Below are positions 38,367-51,973 of a stretch of 64,000 bases of DNA, piece after piece; the stretch's first letter is position 1; the number at the start of each line of letters is the position of its first letter. Origin of the DNA: Taeniopygia guttata. Its lineage: Eukaryota > Chordata > Aves > Passeriformes > Estrildidae. The translations under genes were made by a program, and so were the position numbers. The notes below the pieces were generated by a model, which was given only the letters and a program-made list of their open reading frames with translations, was not told the DNA's origin and did not search any database. The stretch is from positions 29,599,501 to 29,663,500 of the forward strand of contig NC_133032.1 of assembly GCF_048771995.1 (NCBI RefSeq). The letters are read 5' to 3'.

Positions 38367-41300
38367 CACTGCTGAAGTCTTAGGATGCGCTCATATTTCA
38401 GAAACCACAGAGTAATTTAATTAGACTCCATCTCGTGTGGTTTGGCTCTGTCTCTGCAGGCAGGAATGTGGGGGGCATTGGCAAGGCAGAGCAGCAGTGA
38501 TTCCAACCTGACGTCAGCAGGGATCCCCTTCCACACGGTGTCTTGGCACTCTCCCTTAACTCCTGCCTTCCCAAGGAAATAAAAAGAGACATATTGGCTC
38601 CTCTCTCCTCCAGCAAACACCCTGACAATGGAGGAAGGTTTTCCCTTCCCTTCCTCCCTCCTGTTCTTTTGCCTGGCATAAGAAGCACTGGCAAATCCAA
38701 TTTCTTCATCCATTTTTCATTCCTGGTGGTGTGTTTGAAGCAATAACTGGTGCCATGGGAAATGAGCTGTGGTAGAAGCCCACAGGGAGGCAGGGTTGTG
38801 CAGACACTGATGGATTGTGCAAGTCAAGAGAGTAAAGGAGCTGCTCTGTTCATATTTAAGGCTACTACATAAAAGACTGCCCAGGTTGACTACACCCACA
38901 GGGGTTTCTTGTTAGAGACATGTTTGTCTATATTACCAATATTCACATCTCCTTGTTTTGAAAAAGTCTTGCAATTTATTTAAGAAAGAGGTGAAAGAAT
39001 TTCACTATTCATTTAAACACTTGTTTCATGCATAATAATTTAAACACAGTGGTTTAAACCTTTGCTCTAAATCCACATTTTCCAACGCAGGACTGCACTT
39101 GGCTTTACTCACTTCTAGGTCATATGCTTAACTGCCAAGAATCATCTTGAACAGGCCCTTGAAATTAAAGGGTTACTGTTCCTTTGTGAACACTAGGAGT
39201 CATGAGGGAATCCACATTAGCTGGCATGGTCTTGGCCAAATTAATGTTGCTCCTAGGTAGCACTTCACCTTGCTGTGTGGTTGGATTGCTCTTTCCTCAT
39301 CCTGCACAGACAGATAATAGGCCCTGACATGTCCCAGGAGCAGCCATGCACAGACCAGGGGTCAGCTGTGACTTTGCTACCAAGACCAAAGAGGTGACAG
39401 TGGTGAGAACTTCTGGAAAACCTTGCTCTGGAGCTTCTGTGTTCTACCCTCCTTTGTCTCTGAAATGAGAAAGAGGAGTTCACTTTTTAAAAATACTGCT
39501 TAATAAGCGAGTAGAAATAAATTCTTATCCCACTAAAAATATAACTGCAGCAGAAGAAAACAGCAAGCTGTTCATTAGCTGTTAGAGATATGGTAAGTTG
39601 CTTCCTGGAGAAAGCAATAAATTTCTTTTCTTGCACATTGGCACACTTTCCTCTTACCTTCTGCTCTCCTTCCCCAGATAGTTAAGACTGTTTAAGGGCA
39701 ATTTCTGTCACCCAAGCATGTCACTGCCCTTTGTTGGCATGAGCTGATAAGCCCTCTGCAGCATATAATGCAATGGCTTTTTCTTGCCAAGTTCAGAGCA
39801 CCACCACTCCACTTTATAAAGAGGACATTATCTATAGCATCATTTAATTATTGAAAGCAAAGAGAAAAGCAGTGGAAACAAAAAACAAGGGAAAAGATAC
39901 AGTGTAGATAAGCTTATGTTTTCTATTGCAAACAATAGATGAGAGACTTGATATAACAACGACACCAGCATTTATTGTATCTCTGCCCCAAAAGCTGCCT
40001 GATAAATTCTACCTAATTTCAGACTTGGTTTAGAACAAAGTAGCAATCTCTTCTGAACCTCCTTTATATGCCCATTTTTATTGTAAAGCTATAGAGAGAT
40101 TTTATTTTTTTTATGATTTGCCTTTTAATGTCCTCCAGCATTGTGCCTTTGCTCATCCATTAGCTCCAGCGTGGGCTGACATGCTGCAGCCCTCTAAATA
40201 CTGAAAGGCAGCTCCTGGGAGTGGTTGGAGGGTGTCACACCTCAGTGGCACAGTGTTCACAGCTTCACAGTGTTCCCAGCTTGGCTCAGCAGGTCCTCAG
40301 CAGCAGTGATCAACAGATTTTCCTTGGCAAAGCCCTTCAAGGCATACCTCCAAAGCTACAGCCTGGAGTGGGAATTTATGTACCCTGTGTAATGTGCATC
40401 TCCTGGACTGAGTCCTGCCCTAAATAAAGCTGCTAGACACTGTCCTCATAAGGACTCAATAATATTGTCTAATAAAAAGAGCTGCAGTTCTGTCTTGTCA
40501 TTATTTCATTACAAGAACTTGCAGCAAGTATTTTTAGACCGTTTCCATAATTTGTCATAAATTTTTGCTTTTAACTCTTGTAATGTATTTTCTTAAGTTA
40601 TTTTGACTTTCACATTTATATGACCTGCATATTTGGATTGACATTGTGATTTCAGCCAACAATTCTTAGCCAAACCCTGTGTTTTTATTGTGATCCTTGT
40701 GTCAATTCCCAGATTCAGGAGCCAAGTGAGTGACTTGGAGTGTTGCAGCATAAGTTATAAAGTCCCAGAAGCTTCCAGTTTGGCATCCACTTGCTCTTTT
40801 TTTTTTTTTTCCTCTGATTTTATGTGAGAAACCCCCACCACCAGGAGCCCCAGTCTGAGCAGAGACTAAAAGGGGAACTTCCCAGGGAGCAGAAGTACCA
40901 TCTCAGCATAGTGCTGACTTCCTTCAGGGAAAGGTTAGAGATTTGGCTGCCTAACAGTGCCCTCAGCAGTGGGAAATCTAGGGCCAAAAATTAGAGTCCA
41001 CTGGAATGAACCAAAGAATGATGGTCTTTCTAAACCCCAAGCCTGCAAGCTGGTTGTTGGCCCTTTTGTGTTAGACATTTCCATAAGGCTGCCATCTAAA
41101 CAGTAAAATATGTTCTCCTTCCCCCTATTCCCACACAATCACCAAATACTTTCACAGGGGAAAGTAGAAAAAATAGAATAAAAAGATGAGCCCTTTCAAG
41201 GTCTCTGCTAATGTTCCAGGGACTGAGCTATATCCCAGGAGAGGGAGCTGTCTGTCTTATACAAGAGCTGCAACGCCTGCTGGAAAAGCACATCTACCCA

Positions 41301-41560
41301 GGAACATGTTCATTATGATTCCATTAAGCTCTTCACTGATACGCTGAAAGATATGGACAGAGTCAGGCTAATAATGATCTCTCTCCCTTTCTTCCCTCCA
41401 TCCTGCTTTTCAACAGCCTCGTGGCCAGGTCTCTCAAGTAAAAATATATCTCTAGAAAACACTTTTCTTCCTCTCATTGTGCTGCTGGTTAATATTCATA
41501 GCAAATGGAGATGCAATTTGAAATCATTTAGGCTGTTATGCCATCATCGGTGGTGGCTAT
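38367..41560. other. Intergenic DNA, no supported gene
   Basis: AT-rich sequence with no recognised exon, RNA or repeat family except a T-run near 40797-40811. Confidence 0.5.
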
Positions 41561-41768
41561 TTTAGACTGGATATTAGGAAAAATTTATTCACTGGAAGGA
41601 TTATCAAGCCCTGGCACAGTGTTGGTGTAACCACCTCTGGAGGGGTTTAACAGCTGTGATGATGTGGCACATGCAGGAAATGGTTCAGTGCTGGGCTTGG
41701 CAATGCTGGGGGAACAGCTGGACTTGACAGCCCTAGAGGTTTTTTGCGACCTAAATGATTCTGTGTTC
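41561..41768 (+). mobile_element. CR1 LINE, 3' end, about 208 bp
   Basis: TTTAGACTGGATATTAGGAA is followed by AAATTTATTCACTGGAAGG, a CACCTCTGGAGGGGTTTAAC block, a GACTTGACAGCCCTAGAGGT block and a terminal AATGATTCTGTG, the usual 3' end of an avian CR1 subfamily. It is 5'-truncated and moderately diverged. Confidence 0.88.
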
Positions 41769-44700
41769 CTGTGGCAGTAAAATGGCACGTGGCTGAGAAC
41801 AGGAAATGTTCTCTTTTGTAACGTGGGGCTTTGGTCCCTCGGTTCAGGAAGATAAGGCCAACTCACCAGGTGCCTCTGTGTGCCGTAAGTGGAATCACTG
41901 GAGTTGTATGTCTGATGGAAATCTTTAGCTGTGTGTAGGTAAGGAAGGGACAGCATGAGCCCTCACGTTTGGGGGATGCAGTTTTGCTCCTGGCCAAAGC
42001 TTTGTGTGTTGTTTGAAGCAGCCTTACGACCAAGTCTCACCCAGCTGAAACCTCCCTCCGCCTTAGCAGCCGCCTTCCCCTCCTGGGGATGATGGATTAA
42101 GCAATCTGCCTTGTGCTGCTGCTGGCTAGGAGGTTGTAAATTCGTGCATGTGCTTCCAGAAATACGAGATCCCACCGTGTCTGGTAAAGAAGTGCTGCTG
42201 CAGGGATGCTGATGGAAGGTGCCCCTGGCAGGGGGTGCCCAGGCAGGCCCATGCATCACTGGGGGATGAGCACAGCACCCAGCAGCAGATGCTTCCCTCT
42301 GGGGGCTGCTGAGCCCAGGGAAACAGCTCTTGCCAGTGTGTTTTGTGGGAGCTTGGCGTGTAACTGCACGTGAGCTATTGCTGAAGCCACGGCAGGAAAC
42401 CAGGAGCCGTTTAGAAACAAAATGAGGATGAAACAAATCATAGAAGAAAAACCTTCCTGATTCAAAAGGATGCCTCTGTCCCTCAGCCCTGGCAGCCCTG
42501 TGGATTGGGTCAGTAGCTGGTATTGTTTCCATCTTTGCAGCAGGTGATGCCAGCTTGTACCAGGCCAGATATTCACATCAGCAAACCGAAGTCACAAGGC
42601 AAGAGCAGCAGACTCACTATTATCGTTTTCAGCAGTGAATTAGTGGGACCTTGGCAACACCTGCCTGCCAAGGAACGGGCTGTGGCTCTGAGCCTGTGCC
42701 TTGTGCTGATGCTGGCAGTAAAAGTGACGTTTGCTACCTCCTGCTTGTTGTTACCTGAGAAATTGTTGGGGCTGCACTCTCCTGTTGGTGCCATAAGGAG
42801 GGTTTCAGTGACTTTCACAGCCTTGGTGGTTTTGTGATTTTGTTTTCATGCAGTGTTCTGGCTAAAGCAAAGCTTTGCAAACTCTTGTACTGGTACAGCT
42901 TGGGGGTACAGGGATGTGTGGGCCATGTCCTCCAGCGGCCTGATGCCAAGAGAACGAATTACTGGTTTGTGCCCAAAGGGTTAAGCACCAAATCTGTCTC
43001 CCCTGTAAACCTGGGTCCTTGGATTGCAGTGGCTGTGGGTTGCCTTGCATTAGCCCCCATGATAATGCTTGCATTTGAAATTAGCTCCTCTTTTATAGTC
43101 TCCCATTCGGGTTGTTTATTCATGGGTATATCACATTATATCCTTCAGCCTGGTCTCCTGTGTGCTAAACACCATGTATTTCCCACCTGCTCAGTCACAG
43201 ACTAGCTGGGGCCAAACTCATATTTCAGAGGGAGAGGAAGCAGAAATCCAAAAGTGCATTTACAAGGTGGGGTGTGATTGCGCTCCTCTTGAGCTGATGG
43301 AACCGCGTCTGAGAGCTGCTCATCTCAAATAGAGCCAATTTTGGAATAATGATTCTGATTTTGCTGGAGAAGGTGTTTAGGACTGACAGCTGTAGCACTG
43401 TCAGCTGTGTGATGGCGAGGGGAGAAGTCCCCTCCTGGCATTTATTTCTGAAGAATGCTACAGGACTGTTCAAAATGAAAAATAAAGTAGTAGCTTGAGC
43501 AGAAATTGCCTCCAGTCTAGGTCACAGACTCCCCAAAATTCTTCGTAACCAAGCTGCAGCTTAGGGAAGGCAGTAGGACCTGGACTAATGGGAGGAGGAT
43601 ATAACTGCATACTCTGGGGATTGGGACCATCGTTTTCTTCTCATCATTTCTTCTCAGGACGTGAGGTTGAGCTTCACCTCTTCCCTTGGGAATGGCTCTG
43701 CTGGGAAGCCAGAGCTCCTGCTGGAGGCTGAGTGAGGCGTGCTACAGGCTGGCTGCCAGCTCTCCCCTGCCCTCTCCTGCCCTGCCAGGCCCGTGAGGAA
43801 TAGCCAAGCAGCCTGGCAAATGCCAGTTTTGCAGTGCAGCCCAAAGGGGGTGAAGGAACCCAAGAGATTCTCCGTTTGCACGAGCAGTGCCAGGGGAGCG
43901 TGTCACCAACCCCACTGAGCAGCTCCTGCTGCTGCTGCCCTGTGCCTGGCTGCTCTGCACTGCTCCATCCACTGCCTGAGCACTGCTGCAGGGAGAATTG
44001 ACAAAACTGCAATATAAATGTGGCTCTTTGAAGCTCTGTGAGTGACAGAGAACACCTGACACGCTGTGTTGGGGAACGCTGGCTTTTTCTTGCTGTACTC
44101 TTGACAGGGGCATTAAAATGTATTTATATAACAGCTGGGGATGGCTTGCCCTGAGGAGTGAACTTAATTCGTAGTCTGCCAGGCACTCCTTTGTGAGTGA
44201 CAGTGATTTGTCCCCTGTGTGTTCATTCTCCTTTTTGCCCTCTTGCTTTCCCTGTGCATTTTATAGAGCTGTATTTGACAGTCTAATTTCATATAACTAA
44301 TAACATTATGTAGTGAAATGAGCTCAAATGTCCGTTTATCTCTCCAATGCTGAAGTATTTGGTAAACATTCCTTTTCCCATCTCTCCTCTTGAGCCTCTG
44401 CCACGGTTCAGTTTTCTGGTCTCCCCTCAAAACAAACATTTTGACGAGAGAAGTGCTGCCACATCTACGTTGCATGTGACTGAGCCAAGGAAGTGCCTTA
44501 TACAGCCAAGAGAGGGCCTTTGGTGACAGGATGACACAAGTAACTAAACAAAAAGCTAACCTGAAATTGGCTATTTTAATTCCTCCAGTAAAATCCTTGA
44601 CAACACATTTCTACACTTCCCCTCATGTTGACGTTGAAACAAAATGAATGCAGAAATCCCAGCTCTGCCAAAAGCAGGGAGAGTGTCTGTGCTGACTTTG

Positions 44701-47700
44701 ACTTTGACAGGCATCAGTCTTTGCTCCTGCAGCTTCTGTTTTTTTGCCATACCCCTTGGTCTTCAGCCACAGAGATCTGTGTTGTTTTGCCCAGCTGAGA
44801 GGAACCTCTCATGTAGAGAGGACTTGGGTACACATTTCACAGCCCCCCCTGGGGGCTGGTGGGTCAGCACAGGACATGTGACAAATGACATCTCTGGGTG
44901 CCTAATTAGAGGGATTTCTTTAGTAAGGCTCACCTGAGGGTTTGTAGCTGAAGATAGATATTGCTGTGAGTGCACACAGGCTGCAATCACCCACAGAAGT
45001 GTCAACAGGTTTTGTCACAGCTTCCTAAAATCTTGGGGCAATCTATTCCACACAGTAAATCCATTGTGAGAATCTTTGGAGCAGGCAGGTACATCTCCTG
45101 GAAATTGGAAAAAGGGGCAAAGAAGAGCCTATATGCCATCATCAACATCTTTATTCTACACTGGATCTTCAGAACATTGTTATCCCCTCTGTATATCCCA
45201 TCTGCATCCCCTGCTCCTACAAGGAGGAATCAGAAGCAGGTCACTTTGAAGAGTCAAAATTCCCACACCTGTTTCAAAGTTAATGTTTTTAATTCCTTTT
45301 CTTTCCCCGAATATTTGCCTTTTCCATAATATTACACCTATAAATAATTTGGTTTAGTCAAATCTCCCATCAAATTGCTTTTTAGCCAGGTGCAACACAT
45401 CCCTCTGGTTGAAAATGGCACAGTTTACAGTGAGGCCCTGGCCTCATCTTTTCCCATCCGTGGGTCAGCCTTGGTTTCTGATGTTCACATGGACTTCTGT
45501 GAAAAATAAATTCTCAGTTAAGGGAAGGGTGGGGGGGGGGCAGGCACAGCTCAGAGTTGGAAGCTTCACACACCTCATCCATTCAGCAGAGCTGTGCAAA
45601 TTTTCATGTGCAAATTGTTACCTGCTCTGTGAAATATCACAGCACTGCCTCCCAAAATGGGAGAAACTGATGTTTTCCTACTCATTACCTGCACTCCCAC
45701 GTGCCATGTGGGGATGGGCCAGGCAAGGCTGGTGGTGTAGCAGCAGTTTGCCCTCTGCACGTGCAAGCCGTGTCCCTAGATGACGTGTATGGATGAGGTG
45801 GGTCAGCCCTAGGATTGCATCCAGACAGAATAAAGCAAGTTAAGTGTGGAGGCAGCTTCCCCAGGCAGTGGGGACCACCACAGCAGCAAAGCTGCTTGCT
45901 CTCTGCCTTGGTCTTTGCTCTTTGTCCACATGGGCAGAGGCACCTGCTCCTGGTGAATTATAATTTCGGGATAAAGAGGAGAAGGCATTTCCTCTGTTTA
46001 TGGTGAGGAAGGAGAATGCTTGAGACAATAAATGGGTATGGATAAAACAGTGGCTCAGTGACATATTTAGACTCAGCCTTTAGAGTGCTGGACCTGGCCT
46101 TTAGTTCTTTCAGCTTGTGTTTTGCCTTTTCTGTTCCTTACTATGCCATGAAAACAGAATCTAAGCCAGGAACTGTGATTCCCCTTCAGCATATAGGAGG
46201 AGGGAGAACATCACATGGATATAGAGTGGGCATTCCTCTATCTCTCACCTCATATGGGCTGCACACTCAGTTCTGAAGAAGCCAGAAAAGTATTTAATGT
46301 TTTATTTTTAATAAGAAATATGGCCGTTTGGAGTAATTAAAAAGATGGCAAGTGCTAGACTGTACAGGAGTTGCTTTCTGCTGTTTCCATTGGCATCTGT
46401 TCTTCTGGCTGGCCTCAAAACCACAGCTGATATGCCCTAAATTAGCAGAACTGAGCTTCAGAACTGAACAAAGCTGCAGACCTTTATTTTTTCCTCCATT
46501 TTAACATTCCCTACAAAGTTGGCCCAGTGGGTTTTTTCCTCTTATATTTATTAATATACATTTTAAATGCTTAATTTAGAAACGATCACAGTCCTTGATC
46601 ACCTTCCTGTTTACATTTTGATGTTGTACTCGGAGCAAAGGGACCCCTCTTGTACTTCTTCTTCCTCCTCCACTCTCCCAGCTTTGTCGCTCTCCTTTGG
46701 GATCTCATTTCAAAAGATCAAGAGGAGAGAAAAGGCTTCAGATGCCATAAATATTACAGGAACCAGTGTTCATCAGAGAATGGCCTCCTTTAAGATCAAT
46801 ATGTCTTCCTGAGGGGGCACTCAGTCCTTCAAAGTAAACAAGCTGGGAACATTAATTCAAATGCTTTTATACTAAATACATATACATGAATTAGACCGTG
46901 TGGCTGTGATAAATAAGCCTTATATAAGTAAGGTTTAAAGCAAGCCACACATGCAAAAAAAAAAAAAAAGAAGCAAACTCTGCAAATTTGCAAGGAATGA
47001 ACCGATGCGTGCTGCTGATCTTGTGATGACCGAGATAATTTTGTTAAAGGGCTAAGAGGAAGTTCTCTTCACCTTTGTGAATAGATTGATCTGGGCAATC
47101 AGAATATTTTCCTGAGAGGAGGAGGAGTACCATTATGCTGATGTGTAAGTCAAGATATATTTGAAAATGTGCTGAATCTACATTTTGCAGTCTGTCATTG
47201 CCAGGGTTTGAAAATGTGGTGTTTGCTTGGTGAGGAGAGAGACAGAGACAGGGTTACCTCCATCACAAGTAGGGAAGGTGAAAGCAGTGTGTCTTGGTTT
47301 CTTCCTTTGTCAGACATTGCAAACTGGGTCAGCCTGCTGTCAGGTGTTTGGAGTGGGTTTGTAACCTGCCCTCCTCTTGGAAAGGGCCAAGTGTCAGAGG
47401 TGTCACTGCCCCGCAGTGGAAGCAGGAGCTTGGCAAAGGTGTGGCTTGTACTGGAGATGGAGAATACTCACCTCATCTTTCATGCTTCTGATACCAGCTT
47501 CCCTTCTGCCAGTGCCACAGGGTACCAGGACAAAGGAAATATACTGGAGTAGGGAACCATGGAAACTGAAGATAATCGGGATGGTCGTTCAGGATAGCTC
47601 CTCTTCCCCATGAAATCAGAATCTCCTGCAACCCTGGAGGAGCTGAGTGTTCATAAGAACATTTGAGCCTCTAGGTTATTAGATCTAGACAACAGTTCCA

Positions 47701-47755
47701 GAGAAACCCTTCCCTTACAAAGCATCACAAGGCAAAGAAGATTGCAAAAAAAAAG

Positions 47756-47788
<33 letters not shown>

Positions 47789-50160
47789 TGGGAGCATAGA
47801 AGAGGTCAGTCACAGAGAAAATGAGAAAATGTTGCTAATTTGAAAAACATATCAGAATAACCAAGCAGAAGGAAGGGTAAGCAGAAAGAATCTAAATGGG
47901 TAAGGGAATTAGCACAAAAAGATCCATGTGGTCATTCAAAAGAATATCTTCATATGTTAGCCAACATGCTGGCTGGTGGCTAAAGCCTGGAGCAAGATGC
48001 GTGGTTATGTCTTCTTCTTTTACACTGCTGTAGTCTGGGCTTTTTTTTGTGCTTAGACAACTGTAGGATTTCCTCTTAGCCCATAAGCTCTCTAACTCAA
48101 CAGGATGGAAAAAGTCAGAGACTTCAGCATGATTTTGCCAAACCTTGAGATTGTGCCAGATATTGGGACAGCAAAATCATTTCTTTGGGCTCTAGCAGAC
48201 TTGGAGTGTTGGAGACACGACAGTCAGTACCAGCACCCTGATGTCAGTGGAAGTAGGTAAGTTTTCATCATTTAAAAGAGTTTAGGCTGTCTAAATAGTT
48301 GATCAATTAGCTTTAATAGACTACTTAATTCCTTTTCTGCCAGGTTCTTATGTCCAGAGTCTCTGATCTGGGGTGGTGGTGGTGAGCAAGAGGATTTATA
48401 TCACAGCAGGGTATGTGGAGCTCCTCAGACACCAGACTTCTTTTTGAGCAGTTTCCTTCTGAATCACAGAGTCTTCGTGTCATAGCCCTGGGGGTTGTGA
48501 GGGGGACTTGTGAGACCATTCCCAGGACTGTGCTCAGGGCAGGCAGTAGGAGAGAACTTTGTGAGCTGAGAGGCAGTCCTGCTGCTCTCCGTGCTCTCAG
48601 CATTGAAGGATGAGCTCCATCATTTTATTGCAGAAGGACAGGGCTGTAAATAACGCTGGCAAATGACACTGACTGCTCACAGGTCCTGAGGCACCCCCAG
48701 TTAGCCACTGGGAGGGAGTTTCCATTCATCTTGCTCCTTACCTTTAAACTAATGGGCTGAAATCTCCAAGCAGTTTCTTCTGATCTTTCCAGCTTGGGGC
48801 CATAATGGTCTGAATGGAAGACTAAGTGGGTGGAAAACTACCAGCCAGGAGGGTCAGTTTTCATGTGGGCAGCCTGGTGCTGACATTCAGTAGATACAAT
48901 TTAAAGAAATGTTACACGGGATGGATGGAGAAACGCACAGTAAACCCAGCAGGCCTGGAAAGGCTCCTGTGAGTTATTTGACCTTAGGTAGCTCCACAAT
49001 ATTTATGTTCATTTTGTTCATGGCCTTCCATCTCACAGATTCATCTTTACTGCTGTAATGGGGATAATAAAGACTCCTGAGACATTTCTCGGGATCTCTG
49101 ATACAAAACATACAAAATCCTCTCCGTTACCCTCATTCAACACTGTTAGAATTTGTCTGTTTGTTTAGGACTCTGCTCACTGCTCCTCTCAAAGTGTCTG
49201 ATACTATATTCCTCTGATGAGTGTGAAAACAGCCACATGTGCAAATTATGTGGAGCATCAATTAAGACTAAAATCAGCATGACTGTATATATTTAATCAA
49301 TATTTGTAGCATTGGAAATAACTGGGAGGCGATGTTTGACTAGAATTTGGACTTACTGGATGGACACATTTTCCACATATGGAGATGGGAGGTTATGTTC
49401 TGAATTTGTATTATTCTCCTTCAAATGAATTTTGACAGGAATCAGAATTAATCAAAAATATCCAAACAACCTGGAAGGGAGATGCCTCCTGCACAACACA
49501 CTGTGCAGGGTAAATTTGTGTGTCTCCTTGAGCAGTGCAGCATAATTTGTCCTTTCATTATCTCTAGCTCTAGAGCCCGAGTCATTGTTTCACTACAGAG
49601 AAAAAAGTGATCGCTGCAATTCTCCCCCTTCTTCCCAAATCAAATTGGAATTCAAAGTTTCCTGTTGGCACTGCAAAGACTCTCATTGACTTCAAGTTTT
49701 TTTCAATCAGACTTTAGTCTTTTTAAGCAGAGAGAAATGCAGTTACAACCTCTGCATCCCACTCTTCACTTATTTTTTCTCTGGGCATCTGCAGGTTCTT
49801 TACTGGTGCGAATTTTTCTTTCTAAATGTGGGACTCCCTGTGCTCCATACCAAATGGACCATATGTCCATATGGTCAGTGTCAACACAGGAAGCCAACTC
49901 TCTGCCTGAGGAATGGACTAATGCAATAAAACCCACCTGTCTAGAAGTTGTGAAGCAGGTTGGGGTGGGCTGTGCTCAAGTGATTTAATTTGCTGCTAAA
50001 AATCTGTTCCTCAGGCTTAGCAGAGCAGTGGAGTACTGGTGCCAGTCAAGCAGAGAGCACATCAGTTGACTGGAGTTATGCCAAATGAGGCTTTGGTGTA
50101 CCTGGGAGCTTGATGAGAACAGCTCAAATACCTACCTGGGTTAGCTCTGTGCTTCCCTCA
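41769..50160. other. Intergenic DNA, no supported gene
   Basis: No exon is recognised. It includes a G10 run at 45531-45540, A15 at 46955-46969, an A-rich tract with two G interruptions at 47746-47786, and an imperfect hairpin at 46898-46950. An open frame of 189 codons on the minus strand (41963-42532) has no family resemblance and is not called. Confidence 0.5.
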
Positions 50161-50403
50161 AAACACCTTTGTCTTCTACAATTTGGGATTTCCAAACCCT
50201 AGGGAGCTGGGCTCATCAAACCTTCTGAGGCCATGAGAGTCAGGCTGTTGCTCCACAAACCTGGGAAATAAATAAAACCTGGGGAAAAAACACCTTTTTC
50301 TTCTACAGTTTGGGATTTCCTAACTCTAGGGAGCTGGGCTCACCAAACCTTCTGAGGCCATGCGAGTCAGGCTGCTGCTCCACAAACCTGGGAAATAAAT
50401 TAC
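50161..50403 (+). repeat. Tandem duplication, period 127 bp, two copies
   Basis: The segment from AAACACCTTTGTCTTCTACA (50161) repeats from 50288 with about 90 percent identity by eye. Shared blocks include GGGAGCTGGGCTCA, AAACCTTCTGAGGCCATG and CACAAACCTGGGAAATAAAT. Copy two ends near 50403. Confidence 0.9.
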
Positions 50404-51280
50404 CAATAACCAAGGCTTTCTGGAATTTCTCATTCTGTTGTAGCTCTGGTTTATTTAAATTGTCTCCTGACATATCTAAAGGTGGGGGAGACGTGAGGCA
50501 AGCAGTATGAAAGGGTAGCTCCAGAGAGGGCTGGGGGGGGTGAACAAACAGAAGCTGACACTAGAAAAGGTCAGCTGTTTAAATGGCCTGATTTAACCAG
50601 GGCACGTGGCAGGCTGCATGCCCCCAGAGGAGACTCCTTGCGTGCGTTTATGAACTCTGGGAAAGGGGCCAACTTAGCCCTAATTATATTTTGTTTAATC
50701 AGGTATTTAAATACTGAACTGTTTTCTTGGCTCTCTTCCCCATTGAGATCACATCTTTATACTCTTGACCTTTTTATTTTATACAAGAGGCTCTCTCTTT
50801 GGTTTGGACTGAGGAAAGTCAGCTGCACTTAACTTGTTCTTGCATCACCTCTCTTCCTGAAAGACAGAAAGCCCAAAGTTATTTATTTTCCAGATTTTCA
50901 ATATGAAGGAAATACAGAAGTTTATTTTTTCCATTTTCATTATGCAAACTTAAGAAGACCCTCTGGAATAAGGGGAAGTATATTTAATGATGTAACATAA
51001 GTAGATTTTTAGACAATACCAGGAACGTTTTGTAGTTTTTCTTTGAGAAATGTTCAGAGAAAAACACAGCTAAGCTATCTTGAACAGATCTATTACTCTT
51101 CTCTTCTAAAGCTTCATTTTCTGTAAAGAAATGACAGAAATGCTGGGGAATTAACTCCCTGAGACAAGTATGCAGTGTGTTTCAGAGCAGTGTTCACCAC
51201 AAATAATGAGTTCCCTTGAAATTCCACTGGATTTGGACGTATATTGGTTGAAGAATAGAAGACTGAAATGATGCTCATGC
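50404..51280. other. Intergenic DNA, no supported gene
   Basis: Mostly AT-rich sequence up to the target site of the solo LTR. No element is recognised. Confidence 0.5.
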
Positions 51281-51285
51281 CTTTC
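51281..51285. other. Target-site duplication, left copy
   Basis: CTTTC immediately precedes the TGTGTTGG terminus of the LTR and is repeated exactly at 52579-52583. A 5-bp duplication is usual for ERVL-type integration. Confidence 0.85.
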
Positions 51286-51650
51286 TGTGTTGGTTTTGCA
51301 CAGTCTGGTTTTTGGTGGGGGGCGGAGGGGGTCACAGAGGTGGCTTCTGTGAGAAGGTGCTGGAAGCTTCCACCATGTCCAGCAGAGTCAATCCCTGATG
51401 GCTCCAAAGATGGACCTGCTGCTGGCCAAGGCTGGGCCCATTGGAGAGATGGGAAAGCCTCTGGGATAACATATTTAAGAAGAAAATCAAAACAAAGTGG
51501 GGCAGAAGAGGAGGAGGTGAGAACATGTGAGGAAAACAGCCTGGAGAGACCAAGGTCAGTGGGGAAGGAGGGGCAGGAGGTGCTCCAGAGGCCAGAGCTG
51601 AGGTTCCTCTGCAGGCTGTGGTGAGACCATGGTGAGGCAGCTGTGCCCCT

Positions 51651-51856
51651 GCAGCCCCTGGGGATCCACAGGGATGCAGAGATCCATGAACAGCCCCTGG
51701 GGATCCACAGGGATGCAGAGATCCATGAACAGCCCTCGGGGATCCACAGGGATGCAGAGATCCATGAACAGCCCCCGGGGATCCACAGGGATGCAGAGAT
51801 CCATGAACAGCCCCTGGGGATCCACAGGGATGCAGAGATCCATGAACAGCCCCTGG
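51651..51856 (+). repeat. 39-bp minisatellite inside the solo LTR, about 5 copies
   Basis: GGGATCC words recur at 51661, 51700, 51739, 51778 and 51817, exactly 39 bases apart. The unit includes CACAGGGATGCAGAGATCC and CATGAACAGCCC. Differences among units are single bases next to the GGGATCC word. The multiple-of-three period opens frames on both strands, which explains the long open frames here (up to 355 codons). Confidence 0.95.
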
Positions 51857-51910
51857 GAAGGTGCCCAGACCAGAGCAGGAGGGTGCCTGGAGGAGGCTGG
51901 GCTCCAGGGG

Positions 51911-51973
51911 CAGATCCCTGTGCCCCAGGGGAAGATCCCTGTGCCCCAGGGGCAGATCCCTGGGTTCCAGGGG
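51911..51973 (+). repeat. 21-bp repeat inside the solo LTR, three copies
   Basis: CAGATCCCTGTGCCCCAGGG-type units begin at 51911, 51932 and 51953. They are a second, shorter array directly after the 39-bp array. Confidence 0.9.

Noticed and set aside
41963..42532. 189-codon minus-strand frame
   Set aside because: Mixed low-complexity composition, no recognised domain, and no nearby exon to join it to.
49857..49876. Perfect 9-bp-arm palindrome GACCATATG-TC-CATATGGTC
   Set aside because: An isolated short palindrome with no associated element or gene. One such site is expected by chance at this scale.
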